DNA of 35,299 nucleotides from JAUSIK01 sp964362915 (lineage in GTDB: Archaea; Nanobdellota; Nanobdellia; Pacearchaeales; GW2011-AR1): the NCBI GenBank assembly GCA_964362915.1, contig CAYIGH010000008.1, positions 1-35,299 of the forward strand. Direction: 5' to 3'. A program made the translations under genes and the position numbers. This document shows positions 8,071-15,373 of the stretch, one piece after another. The notes under the pieces were generated by a model that had not been told where the DNA came from, did not search any database, and worked only from the letters and a program-made list of their open reading frames with translations. Position 1 is the stretch's first letter. Each line of letters opens with the position of its first letter.

Positions 8071-8193
8071 AATATTATCAAAAATCTACAACCAAACCTG
8101 AATTTAAATATCTTTCTAAAGATTGAAGATTATAAATAAATTAGTGAAAAATTTAAGTCTCTTGATATATAGAAAAATTGTAAATTAATAAGA

Positions 8194-8201
8194 TTTATAT
8201 A
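8194..8201 (+). promoter_or_regulatory. TATA box of the divergent GAF gene
   Basis: TTTATATA is centred 26 bases before the ATG at 8223 with no ribosome binding site, which predicts a leaderless mRNA. Confidence 0.6.
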
Positions 8202-8222
8202 AGGGAAAATACTGTAAAAAAT

Positions 8223-8858
8223 ATGGGGGAACAAATACAACTTGGATTAAAAAAAGAAATGTTCAGCTCAATTGAACTCAGGCTAAACTCTTATATGAAC
8301 GGTAGAATCTATCCATTCGAAATAGCCACAACACTTAATTTTATTCTTTATAATGAATTCAACAAATATAGGGAAGACTTGGAAGGAAATGCATGTTTTC
8401 TAAAGCCTGTTTTTGTTGGAGAATATATAGTAGACAAAAATAATCCTTATCAGACAAGAGTATTTTGCCACCAAGGCACAGAAGCCTGCTCGCCCATCCC
8501 GATAAAAAGGGGCGTTATAGGGCGCGCAATCAGAACAGGCAGGGATCAATATGTCCCAGATGTAACAAAAGATTTAGAACATATTGGCTGCGATCCAAAT
8601 ATGGAAGGCTCAGAATTAGTCCTTAACTCATGGTCTGACCATTACCCTTCTGGCCCATATAGGGGCCTGCAACTGCCCTTAGGTGTCCTTGATCTGGACT
8701 TTAACATAAAAAATGCATTAGAGCTGAAAGACATCCAAAAACTGAGAAACATATGGAATGTTTGGGGAAAGAAAATCTTCCCAGGATATCCTACATTTCT
8801 CCCTTTAAAAGAAGTCTATAAAGATGCTTTCGAAATAAGTTTATTAATGAGTGCTTAA
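8223..8858 (+). CDS. GAF-domain protein, divergent relative of the adjacent MsrC
   Basis: The 211-residue product has a GAF-like core: CHQGTEACSPIPIKRGVIGRAIRTG, VPDVTKD, HIGCDPNMEGSELVL and LGVLDLDF. These align in order with the blocks of the reductase next door. The first (TEAC) and last (IGCD) cysteines are kept, but the middle one is replaced by isoleucine (GVIGR where the enzyme has GVCGT). An extra N-terminal helical region of about 60 residues and a C-terminal tail are added. It could be a methionine-sulfoxide sensor, a GAF redox sensor, or an enzyme with altered chemistry. Transcribed divergently from msrC. Confidence 0.65.
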   Translation: MGEQIQLGLKKEMFSSIELRLNSYMNGRIYPFEIATTLNFILYNEFNKYREDLEGNACFLKPVFVGEYIVDKNNPYQTRVFCHQGTEACSPIPIKRGVIGRAIRTGRDQYVPDVTKDLEHIGCDPNMEGSELVLNSWSDHYPSGPYRGLQLPLGVLDLDFNIKNALELKDIQKLRNIWNVWGKKIFPGYPTFLPLKEVYKDAFEISLLMSA

Positions 8859-9434
8859 TTACTTCCCCTGTCTATTCCATGCTCTCAAACTAGGCCTAAC
8901 CTTTAAACTATGACTCTTGCTCCTCATACCACGCGCCTTTTTCCCAGCACTTGTTAGCCCTCTCTCGGCTCGCTTCCTATTAGCATTATCAGCAATCCAT
9001 CTCAATGTTTCATCAGACTTAATCTCTGGCATTGCAGGATCAACCATAATCACTTCATAAAAATAATGCCTTCCGTCTTTCCCAACAAAATAAGAATTCA
9101 GAACCTCCATATTTACATATTTTCTCGCAGCCCTTATTTCAGCTACCCATCTGTAATTCATTTTAAGCATTTTTCTAATACTCTGTTTCCTGGATTTTCT
9201 CCCTTTAACACCATGTCTTTGTCTTCTTCTTCCACCTCTAATGAGTCTGACTCTAACAACAAAAATGCCTTTCTTGGCTTTATATCCTAAACTCCTTGCA
9301 CGATCTAGTCTCAAAGGTTTGTCAACTTTTTCAACAGCCCCGCCTGCCCTCCATTTTATCATGTTTCCATGTAAAAGCTCTCTTCCTGGCTTCTTCCATG
9401 CTTCTCTCAGATAATGATACATTCCTTTAACCAT
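8859..9434 (-). CDS. rpl15e: Large-subunit ribosomal protein eL15
   Basis: The protein binds 23S rRNA in the large subunit and is shared by archaea and eukaryotes. Starting at the ATG at 9434 gives MVKGMYHYLREAWKKPG, the conserved eL15 N-terminus. A longer frame from a TTG at 9449 is unlikely. Family blocks visible are RLDRARSLGYKAKKG, VVRVRLIRGGRRR, NYRWVAEIRAARKYVNMEVLNSY and the basic tail HSLKVRPSLRAWNRQ. Length about 191 residues, normal for the family. A TATA-like TTTTAAA at 9457-9463 lies 26 bases upstream. Its stop abuts the convergent GAF gene directly. Confidence 0.95.
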   Translation of the reverse strand: MVKGMYHYLREAWKKPGRELLHGNMIKWRAGGAVEKVDKPLRLDRARSLGYKAKKGIFVVRVRLIRGGRRRQRHGVKGRKSRKQSIRKMLKMNYRWVAEIRAARKYVNMEVLNSYFVGKDGRHYFYEVIMVDPAMPEIKSDETLRWIADNANRKRAERGLTSAGKKARGMRSKSHSLKVRPSLRAWNRQGK

Positions 9435-9456
9435 ATCATTTTCTAACAAAAATGCT

Positions 9457-9463
9457 TTTTAAA
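9457..9463 (-). promoter_or_regulatory. TATA box of the eL15 gene
   Basis: TTTTAAA (read on the minus strand as TTTAAAA) is centred 26 bases from the ATG at 9434. It fixes the start and predicts a leaderless transcript. Confidence 0.5.
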
Positions 9464-9491
9464 TCTTTAGTCAGATTGACTTAATGTGTAG

Positions 9492-9513
9492 GCTAGTGAC
9501 TTATTGCACTAGC
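9492..9513. repeat. Hairpin in the 9450-9755 intergenic stretch
   Basis: GCTAGTG (9492-9498) and CACTAGC (9507-9513) form a perfect 7-pair stem with an 8-base loop. It lies upstream of eL15 in a roughly 300-base stretch with no convincing gene. Function unknown. Confidence 0.35.
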
Positions 9514-9598
9514 TAAAATAATCTATTTCAGAAATGACAAAGGAAAATTAATATATGCAAATAAAATATTTAACGTTATTTCAATGTAAATATCGGAG

Positions 9599-9645
9599 AT
9601 ACTATAATTATTAATAAATAAATATTAATTTATCGTTGATAGTAT
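9599..9645. repeat. AT-rich inverted repeat
   Basis: ATACTAT (9599-9605) is matched by ATAGTAT (9639-9645), with ATTAAT-rich sequence between. This is the second dyad in the empty 9450-9755 stretch; the rest of that stretch shows nothing I can name. It could be part of a small decayed mobile element. Confidence 0.25.
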
Positions 9646-9755
9646 AGGTTATAATCTTGTGATATATCAAATTGGTAAAAAATGTCTGTGTCCTACACAA
9701 TCAAATTAACTTACAATTAATAATTTCATACCAAGAACGAACTCTTTCTACATCT

Positions 9756-9830
9756 TTAGATTCTCATCTTTTCCATCTGAAACCGATATTTTAAATCTAG
9801 AATATTTTTTTCTAATTCCTTTTTATCCAT
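9756..9830 (-). CDS. Possible 24-residue peptide coupled to the membrane gene
   Basis: The ATG at 9830 overlaps the stop codon of the gene ending at 9823 (ATGGATAA), so ribosomes could re-initiate. The frame MDKKELEKNILDLKYRFQ is helical and charged but stops after 24 codons. A further charged stretch (KDVERVRSWYEIIN) follows at once in another frame. This may be a short peptide or the frameshifted remains of a protein of about 42 residues. Confidence 0.25.
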   Translation of the reverse strand: MDKKELEKNILDLKYRFQMEKMRI

Positions 9831-10014
9831 CTTCAATCAATCTATAAATAATAGCTATTGCTATTCCTATTAAAGCAAATCCGCCTATTATGAAACCTAA
9901 ATTCTTACCATAATTATAGAGCATGCCCAATCCAGTCCCTCCTAAAATAAATGCAATAATAATATAAAGAGCTTTAACCAAAAAGCCACTAGAGGCCTTG
10001 CCTTTTTTCTTCAT
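9823..10014 (-). CDS. Small two-helix membrane protein
   Basis: The 63-residue protein has a basic N-terminus (MKKKGKASSG) and two hydrophobic helices at about residues 12-34 and 39-57, separated by a short glycine/asparagine loop (YNYGKN). The likely topology is a helical hairpin. No family is recognised; small hairpin membrane proteins of this size are common in DPANN genomes. Its stop codon overlaps a possible short peptide gene. Confidence 0.5.
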   Translation of the reverse strand: MKKKGKASSGFLVKALYIIIAFILGGTGLGMLYNYGKNLGFIIGGFALIGIAIAIIYRLIEDG

Positions 10015-10075
10015 ATTAAATAAAATAAATTATCATTTAAATTACTTTTGTTCTAACAAAAAATCTCAACAATCC

Positions 10076-10166
10076 TTATATAGATAATTGCATTGGTCAA
10101 TATAATACTTTAGCAATTGTCTATTAAAGATTTGCAATAATTAGCATAAAAATTTATTGCAAATCT
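10076..10166 (+). promoter_or_regulatory. TATA box with two tandem dyads before an unknown gene
   Basis: TTATATA at 10076-10082 runs into dyad A, TAGATAATTGC (10081-10091) and GCAATTGTCTA (10113-10123), matching at 10 of 11 positions. Dyad B follows: 13 bases at 10128-10140 repeated inverted and perfectly at 10154-10166, with a 13-base spacer. Dyad A would overlap the promoter as an operator. Dyad B would fall in the 5' leader as a hairpin. Confidence 0.45.
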
Positions 10167-10192
10167 ACAAACTAAAGTGCATTAAAACAAAA

Positions 10193-10729
10193 ATGTCCAA
10201 GAAATCAAAAAAAACAGAAATTAATCTAAATGAATTAAATATAGATGATATACTTCCTGAGGCAGTTGCAACTGCCCGCTTAGGAAGAGCACTAGCAAGC
10301 TTAGGCGCAATTCTGACAGGAAGAAAAAAACATAACGCTAAATTAGTCTATCGGCTTATAAAAGCAGGAAGAGAATATTCTCAGAAACTTCCTGTAACTG
10401 CTTCTATAGCAGAAATCCCTGAAGAAAAGAAATATAGTCCATCAGAAGCAATAGAGTGGTTCTCAGAAAAATTTCCAAAAGAAGCCCAGCCACTCTTACA
10501 AAAACTAGAAGAGAAATATACTAGTCCAAAAACAGAGATAGTCTATGGTCTTAAAGAAAAAAGAGATTTGCAAGATACATTTTATATAGAAACCCTAACA
10601 CTAATTCTTGATGTATCAAAAGATCGAGCAAGAGTTCTATATCATGGAATTATACAGCCATATCTGGAAAAAGAAGAGGAAGAAAGCCGACTTGTAAGCT
10701 TGACAATGAAAGAAGGCAAAAACAAATAA
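10193..10729 (+). CDS. Conserved-looking protein of unknown function
   Basis: The product from ATG 10193 is about 178 residues (MSKKSKKTEINLNELN). A longer frame from TTG at 10157 overlaps the dyad region and is less likely. The sequence is helical and soluble, with no membrane segment or cysteine. A small glycine-containing patch (ARLGRALASLGAILTGRKKH) and a glutamate-rich C-terminus (YLEKEEEESR) stand out. The gene lies 29 bases upstream of metG on the same strand, but metG has its own TATA-like box (about 10730-10738). Two tandem dyads precede the gene. I do not recognise the family and assign no function. Confidence 0.6.
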   Translation: MSKKSKKTEINLNELNIDDILPEAVATARLGRALASLGAILTGRKKHNAKLVYRLIKAGREYSQKLPVTASIAEIPEEKKYSPSEAIEWFSEKFPKEAQPLLQKLEEKYTSPKTEIVYGLKEKRDLQDTFYIETLTLILDVSKDRARVLYHGIIQPYLEKEEEESRLVSLTMKEGKNK

Positions 10730-10758
10730 TTTTTATACCTTCTTTATCTAAATTTTGC

Positions 10759-12195
10759 ATGGCAGCAAAAAATAAATTTTATGTAACAACAGCAATTGAT
10801 TACGTTAATGCAGAGGCCCACATCGGTCATGCTTATCAAAAAATTATAGCAGACGCTTTATCAAGATGGTATAAACTTCTTGGCAAGAAAGTATTCTTCC
10901 TCACAGGTACAGACGAACATGGAAAAAAAATCGCTCGTTCAGCAGAACAAGCCAATCTTTCCCCAAAAGAATTTACTGATAAAATGTCTGAAAAATTCAA
11001 ACAAGCATGGAAAGCACTGAACATCAAATATGATCGTTTTATTAGAACAACAGATAAAGACCATAAAAAAATAGTAGAAAAATTCACGAAAGGGGTCAAT
11101 CAATCTGGAGACTTATATAAAGGAAATTATGAGGGGCTTTATTGTGTAGACTGCGAATCTTATTACACAGAGAAAGAAGCTCCTAGTTTAATCTGTCCAA
11201 TTCATAAAAAACCATTAGAAAAATTAAAAGAAGAAACATATTTTTTTAAACTGTCAAAATATCAGTCATTTCTCTTAGATTTATACAAAAAACATCCAGA
11301 ATTTATTCTTCCAAAAGAAAGAAGAAATGAAATAACTAATCGTGTAAAAGAAGGTCTCAAGGATCTAAGTATAACACGTACATCAATAGAATGGGGAATC
11401 CCCTTCCCTCTAGACAATAAACACGTATTTTATGTCTGGTATGAGGCATTAATTAACTATTATACAGCAACACAAAAAAAAGGGAAAGAAAAATTCTGGC
11501 CAGCAGACTTGCATATTTTAGGAAAAGACAACACTTGGTTCCATACAGTAATCTGGCCAGCAATGTTAAAATCAGCTAATCTTCCTCTTCCAAAAACAGT
11601 CTTTAATCATGGATTCTTAACATTTAATGGTCAAAAAATATCAAAATCATTAGGAAACACTATATCTCCTATAATCCTGGTAAAAAAATATGGAACAGAT
11701 ACAGTTAGATATTTTTGTTTAAGAAATTTCCCTTTCGGAGAAGATGGTGACTTCTCAGAAGAATCTCTCCAAGAAAGATATAACAACGAATTAGCAAATA
11801 AACTAGGAAATTTAGTCTCAAGAGTTTCAACTCTAGCAGAAAAATATGGTATACAAAAATCAACTCCAATAAACTCAAAGCCAGTTCTAGTAAAAACTAA
11901 AAAACATCTAAAAAATTATGAAATAGACAAAGCATTAAACGAAATCTTCGCATTTATTGATCAATTAAATAAATATATCCAACAAAAAAAGCCCTGGGAA
12001 ACACAAGATAAAAAAGTTTTATATCAATTAGCAAATGGAATAAAAGATATCGCAATTCTTCTATCCTCATTCATGCCGGAAACATCGGAAAAAATAGCAA
12101 AAACATTTAATTTTGAAATATCATTAAAACAATTAAATGAACCATTAAAAATCTCAAAGATTAAAAAGTCAGATATTTTGTTTAAGAAAATATGA
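10759..12195 (+). CDS. metG: Methionyl-tRNA synthetase, catalytic subunit
   Basis: The enzyme charges tRNA-Met with methionine, including the initiator. The class I signatures are present: HIGH at residues 21-24 (AEAHIGHAY) and KISKS at 293-297 (NGQKISKSLGN). FLTGTDEHG is the methionine-pocket segment. One zinc knuckle is seen: CVDCESYYTEKEAPSLICPIH, where the last ligand appears to be histidine. The 478-residue protein ends at DILFKKI, the point where longer MetRS proteins continue into a linker and tRNA-binding domain. That domain is a separate gene at 13148. A TTTTTATA box is centred about 24 bases before the ATG. Confidence 0.95.
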   Translation: MAAKNKFYVTTAIDYVNAEAHIGHAYQKIIADALSRWYKLLGKKVFFLTGTDEHGKKIARSAEQANLSPKEFTDKMSEKFKQAWKALNIKYDRFIRTTDKDHKKIVEKFTKGVNQSGDLYKGNYEGLYCVDCESYYTEKEAPSLICPIHKKPLEKLKEETYFFKLSKYQSFLLDLYKKHPEFILPKERRNEITNRVKEGLKDLSITRTSIEWGIPFPLDNKHVFYVWYEALINYYTATQKKGKEKFWPADLHILGKDNTWFHTVIWPAMLKSANLPLPKTVFNHGFLTFNGQKISKSLGNTISPIILVKKYGTDTVRYFCLRNFPFGEDGDFSEESLQERYNNELANKLGNLVSRVSTLAEKYGIQKSTPINSKPVLVKTKKHLKNYEIDKALNEIFAFIDQLNKYIQQKKPWETQDKKVLYQLANGIKDIAILLSSFMPETSEKIAKTFNFEISLKQLNEPLKISKIKKSDILFKKI

Positions 12196-12265
12196 AATTT
12201 ATATTTAGGATAAAATAGATGGTTGGATTTGATTAAACTAGGCTCTTATTTTAATAATTAAAACC

Positions 12266-12535
12266 TTACTCTCTTTTATGTTCTCTGTAAAAATCTTTTT
12301 CTTCTTGGGTTGCATTTACGTAAGCCATATAAGGAATACGACTTCCCACAAATACAGTAAAAGTTTTATCAGCTTCGCCATCGTGATTTTCGTCTATTAT
12401 CCATCTTTTGGCTAGTTGAATACCCTTTCCTGAATAATCAACCCAGTTTTTTGGAACAGGCAACGGAACAAAACCAACTCCAACTAAAGCGACCAATCCT
12501 GCGGTTTTCAATCTTGTCTTTATTGACTCTTTCAT
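12266..12535 (-). CDS. Small exported protein of unknown function
   Basis: Starting at the ATG at 12535 gives an 89-residue product (MKESIKTRLKTAGLVALVG). The N-terminus looks like a signal peptide or membrane anchor (positive stretch, then about 15 hydrophobic residues). The mature part has a D/N-rich stretch (IIDENHDGEADKTFTVFVG) resembling a calcium-binding EF-type or dockerin loop. A TATA-like TTTTTAAAC (12557-12565) lies 26 bases upstream and rules against the GTG start at 12550. It reads away from the HicBA module. Function unknown. Confidence 0.55.
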   Translation of the reverse strand: MKESIKTRLKTAGLVALVGVGFVPLPVPKNWVDYSGKGIQLAKRWIIDENHDGEADKTFTVFVGSRIPYMAYVNATQEEKDFYREHKRE

Positions 12536-12569
12536 ACAAAATATCAGCACTCGGAGTTTTTAAACCTTT

Positions 12570-12598
12570 TTGTTGTTATAATTATCTAATTACAACAA
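12570..12598. promoter_or_regulatory. Inverted repeat between divergent promoters, possible HicB operator
   Basis: TTGTTGT (12570-12576) and ACAACAA (12592-12598) form a perfect 7-base dyad with an AT-rich spacer. It sits between the promoter of the gene at 12535 and that of hicB. HicB proteins of many species repress their own promoters, but the dyad is about 70 bases from the hicB TATA box. Confidence 0.3.
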
Positions 12599-12663
12599 AT
12601 CTTATTCTGCCGTTTTAGTTATGAAAATATGCACAGCTAACTTAACAGCTCAAAAATCAGTTA

Positions 12664-12674
12664 ATTTTATAAAC
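12664..12674 (+). promoter_or_regulatory. TATA box of hicBA
   Basis: ATTTTATAAAC is centred 27 bases before the hicB ATG at 12695, with no ribosome binding site (leaderless). Confidence 0.55.
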
Positions 12675-12694
12675 ATAATGGCATTACAAAAATC

Positions 12695-12931
12695 ATGAGA
12701 ACGTTAACAGCAATTATAAGGAAAGGGGAAAAACAATTTGTAGCTTTATGTCCTGAATTAGATGTAGTTAGCCAAGGCTATACTATTGAAGAATCAATTA
12801 AGAATCTAAAAGAGGCTGTTGAACTGCATATAGAAGTAATGGGTTTGCCAGAAGATATTACCTCAGGGGATACAATACTAATTAATTTTGAAGTAGATAA
12901 TATTGCAAAAACTACCAAGATTATCAGGTAA
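12695..12931 (+). CDS. hicB: HicB-family antitoxin
   Basis: The 78-residue protein has the HicB core: a strand (TAIIRKGEKQFVALCPELDVVSQGYTIEES), then the helix IKNLKEAVELHIEVMG. It resembles a partially degraded RNase H-like fold. HicB binds and blocks the HicA toxin and often represses the operon. It is short, and no separate C-terminal DNA-binding domain is seen. It overlaps hicA by 29 bases, typical of coupled toxin-antitoxin translation. Order antitoxin-then-toxin. The module lies inside the gap between the two methionyl-tRNA synthetase genes. Confidence 0.8.
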   Translation: MRTLTAIIRKGEKQFVALCPELDVVSQGYTIEESIKNLKEAVELHIEVMGLPEDITSGDTILINFEVDNIAKTTKIIR

Positions 12932-13136
12932 AGAAGTAATAAAGGCTCTTTCTAAAGCAGGTTTCAAGTCAATAAGACAAAGAGGAAGTCATGTTTTTAT
13001 GGCTAAAGATGCAATTGAAGTAATTAATAAAATAACAACAGTAGTTCCAATGCATCGAGAAATTGATAAGGGCACTTTATTGAACATAATACGTCAAGCA
13101 AAATTAACTAGGGAAGAATTTTTAAATCTCCTATAA
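12903..13136 (+). CDS. hicA: HicA-family mRNA interferase toxin
   Basis: The 77-residue dsRBD-fold protein has all the HicA landmarks: LPRLSGKEVIKALSKAGF, RQRGSHVFM with the catalytic histidine, VVPMHREIDKGTLLNIIRQAKL, and a C-terminal leucine-rich helix. HicA cleaves mRNA when free of HicB. The sequence is intact, so the pair is probably active. The stop is 11 bases before the tRNA-binding subunit gene, so read-through from the hicBA promoter may help express that housekeeping gene. Confidence 0.85.
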   Translation: MQKLPRLSGKEVIKALSKAGFKSIRQRGSHVFMAKDAIEVINKITTVVPMHREIDKGTLLNIIRQAKLTREEFLNLL

Positions 13137-13147
13137 TAAAAATAACA

Positions 13148-13483
13148 ATGATACACAAAATACCCTACTCAGACTTTGAAAAATTAGATTTGAGAGTAGG
13201 AAAAATACTCCAAGTAGAAGACCATCCAAACGCAAATAAGCTCTACATCCTAACAGTAGATTTAGGAGAAGAAAAACCAAGAACAATAATAGCAGGTCTA
13301 AAACCATATTACAAAAAAGAGGAACTAATAAATAAAAAAACAATCTTCATAGCTAATCTCGAGCCGAGAAAAATCCTCGGCTTAGAAAGCAATGGCATGA
13401 TCCTTGCAGCAGACAATGCAAAAGGAAAAGTTATATTCTTATCTCCAGAAAAAGACATTGAAGAGGGAGCTAAAATAAGATGA
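13148..13483 (+). CDS. Methionyl-tRNA synthetase beta subunit (tRNA-binding OB-fold protein)
   Basis: The 111-residue stand-alone tRNA-binding domain has the blocks FEKLDLRVGKILQVEDHPNA, KLYILTVDLG, RTIIAGLKPYY, IANLEPRKILGLESNGMILAA. These are diagnostic of the MetRS C-terminal domain (also Arc1p/Trbp111). In split systems this subunit dimerises and increases tRNA affinity of the catalytic chain, here metG about 950 bases upstream. The next gene starts within its stop codon region (overlap of 4 bases). Confidence 0.88.
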   Translation: MIHKIPYSDFEKLDLRVGKILQVEDHPNANKLYILTVDLGEEKPRTIIAGLKPYYKKEELINKKTIFIANLEPRKILGLESNGMILAADNAKGKVIFLSPEKDIEEGAKIR

Positions 13484-13728
13484 AATACTTAGAATATAGC
13501 ATCAAAAAAGAATTAATTGCTCTAAAAGATATGTGCTGGGAAGAAGAAAGAATAAATAAAGAAAGAATAGAATTATACAGAAAAAAAGTCTATAAATACA
13601 AAGAACATGGATATAATGTAAGGATACATGAACTAATTATAGACCAATTAGATAAGAGATTAACATTAATGATGAAAAATCAATCCAACCCAAAAATTCT
13701 TGCCCAAAAGCCTTCTTTTTCTTCATAA
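13480..13728 (+). CDS. Small helical protein, unknown
   Basis: The 82-residue frame starts by 4-base overlap with the MetRS beta gene (ATGA). Residues 1-65 are highly charged and helical (KELIALKDMCWEEERINKERIELYRKKVY), suggestive of a coiled coil. The last 16 codons overlap the end of minD on the other strand by 49 bases, which makes the C-terminus less certain. No family recognised. Coupling to a tRNA-binding protein is seen; a functional link is only inferred. Confidence 0.45.
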   Translation: MKYLEYSIKKELIALKDMCWEEERINKERIELYRKKVYKYKEHGYNVRIHELIIDQLDKRLTLMMKNQSNPKILAQKPSFSS

Positions 13729-14438
13729 TCATTTTTTCCTATAAGTTTAGCAGCCACTCTCTTATACGCCCTGGCAGCCTTGCTTCTAGGATAGGCATAA
13801 ACCAGAGCATTCTTCATTAAAACAGATCTTGGAATATTCCTATCTTCAGGAATAATCCCCAAAATGGGTAATTCAAGCATATCCCTAATATTAGAAATAG
13901 GCATCTCTATCTTATCTCCTCTTACCCTTGTTACAATGACTCCTTTAACTTCTTTTCCAAGCTGTTCTGCTAATTTACTTGCTTTTAATGCGTCAGTAAC
14001 AGCAGGAATTTCAGGATTAGTTACAATAACAATCTCATCTGCCGCATCTAATGCTGCTATAGCCTCATCACCTAGCCCGGCAGCAGAGTCAAGAATAATA
14101 AAATCAGTCATTTTCTTAAGTTTTCTAGTAACCTCCTTTAGCTTATCATGTTGCAAATTTCTTAATTCCCTGATAGATAAAGAACTTGGAATAATCTTAG
14201 TTCCAGACTCATGTTCATAAATAGCATCTGAAATTTTTGCTTTTCCTAAAAGCACATGATTTAAACTAACAGGCACAATGGGTGCGCCCAAATGCAAACC
14301 AATATTTGGAGTTGTCAAATTTGCATCTATAACAACTACATCTTTCCCAAATTGATTTATAGCTCCGCCAAGATTAATAGCAGATGTTGTTTTTCCAACG
14401 CCACCTTTTCCAGATGTTATTGTAATTACTCTTGTCAT
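13680..14438 (-). CDS. minD: MinD/ParA-family ATPase
   Basis: The 252-residue protein carries the deviant Walker A motif GKGGVGKTT (residues 10-18), VVVIDANLTTPNIGLHLG, and the switch region FIILDSAAGLGDEA. The C-terminus GFWARIFGLD looks like the amphipathic membrane-targeting helix of MinD. It therefore probably binds the membrane when ATP-bound and positions cell-division or surface structures. No MinE is expected in archaea. Head of a leftward group; the ATG has no clear ribosome binding site. Convergent overlap of 49 bases with the gene at 13480. Confidence 0.9.
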   Translation of the reverse strand: MTRVITITSGKGGVGKTTSAINLGGAINQFGKDVVVIDANLTTPNIGLHLGAPIVPVSLNHVLLGKAKISDAIYEHESGTKIIPSSLSIRELRNLQHDKLKEVTRKLKKMTDFIILDSAAGLGDEAIAALDAADEIVIVTNPEIPAVTDALKASKLAEQLGKEVKGVIVTRVRGDKIEMPISNIRDMLELPILGIIPEDRNIPRSVLMKNALVYAYPRSKAARAYKRVAAKLIGKNDYEEKEGFWARIFGLD

Positions 14439-14474
14439 ATTTAATTAGAGATTTTTACTCTTAGGTAAAACAAA

Positions 14475-14900
14475 TTATTTTAGAGCACTTATAAACCTTT
14501 CTAAAATATCAGCATATTCTTTTAGCATGTCTAAATTTATATTGATCGTTTCCCCTTTATAAAACACTCTTAAATTAACACCTTTCCTGAATTCATTTTC
14601 CCTCACTTTCTCTAATTTCTCTATATCTCTAAATAATTCATACATATCAAGTACCTTGCTTATTAAAGAATCAGATTTGTATATCTTCTTTAATTGCAGA
14701 AGTTTTGCCCGTGGAGCTTCAGGAACCTGCTTCCATTTCTTCGATTTTTTTGCATTATCAATAAGAACTTCAAGAGCATATTCAATCATATTGCTCCATC
14801 TCAACAACAAATTCAGGATTACATCGCAAGTTTTAGTATATTTCAGACTCACATAGAGAAGATGGTCTGCACTAATTTTTTCTTTAATTATCCTCTCCAT
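14475..14900 (-). CDS. Helical protein of unknown function upstream of minD
   Basis: The 141-residue all-helical protein begins ADHLLYVSLKYTKTCDVILNLL, continues MIEYALEVLIDNAKKS, and ends in a short beta/helix segment (VFYKGETININLDMLKEYADILERFI). The pattern resembles small archaeal HEPN-like or four-helix proteins that are widespread in DPANN genomes, but the HEPN catalytic R-x4-6-H is not evident. It lies 36 bases upstream of minD in the same direction. Function not assigned. Confidence 0.55.
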   Translation of the reverse strand: MERIIKEKISADHLLYVSLKYTKTCDVILNLLLRWSNMIEYALEVLIDNAKKSKKWKQVPEAPRAKLLQLKKIYKSDSLISKVLDMYELFRDIEKLEKVRENEFRKGVNLRVFYKGETININLDMLKEYADILERFISALK

Positions 14901-14981
14901 TCACAATTAACTCCAAACTAACTAGGGTAAGACAAAAAAGACTCGTTGTCTTTAAATACCTTTCTAATAAATATCATATTT

Positions 14982-15314
14982 TCAACCAAGATTCAAAATA
15001 GCTTCGGCAATATCCCCTCCTGCATCCTCAAGGGATTTCCTTGCCTCTTTCTCGTTCTTTCCTGTTTTTTCCATTACAAGTTTAACATCATTTTCTCTAA
15101 TTCCTGTTTCTTCCTGTCTTGCCTCCCCAGTTATCTGCCAGCTCTCCTGCCCCTGCATATTAATCCTTTGCACACTAGGATTCTCTATTATAATCCTTCC
15201 GTCATTTTTTTCAATAATTACCCTTTCTGCATCTATCTCTTCCTGGTTAATACCGAGTTGCTTCATCATCTGCTGCATTTTCTTAGGATTCAATCCACCA
15301 AGCCCTGGAATCAT
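14982..15314 (-). CDS. nac: Nascent polypeptide-associated complex protein (archaeal NAC)
   Basis: NAC binds the ribosome near the peptide exit and shields nascent chains. The 110-residue protein opens with MIPGLGGLNPKKMQQMMKQLGI, the typical archaeal NAC start. A NAC beta-barrel follows (RVIIEKNDGRIIIENPSVQRI, WQITGEA) and a C-terminal UBA domain (NDVKLVMEKTGKNEKEARKSLED, DIAEAILNL). Length is normal. Archaea make a homodimer of this single subunit. Confidence 0.93.
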   Translation of the reverse strand: MIPGLGGLNPKKMQQMMKQLGINQEEIDAERVIIEKNDGRIIIENPSVQRINMQGQESWQITGEARQEETGIRENDVKLVMEKTGKNEKEARKSLEDAGGDIAEAILNLG

Positions 15315-15373
15315 GATTGAAGATGAGAAAAAGGTTATTTATAGTTTTCGTAAAAGTTATTTTTATTATTATA

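Noticed and set aside
10157..10192. TTG start extending the unknown gene upstream
   Set aside because: The extension lies in the 13-base dyad and has no TATA at proper distance; ATG 10193 is preferred.
14946..15320. Plus-strand frame opposite the NAC gene
   Set aside because: The minus strand is a clear NAC protein, so this frame is its shadow.
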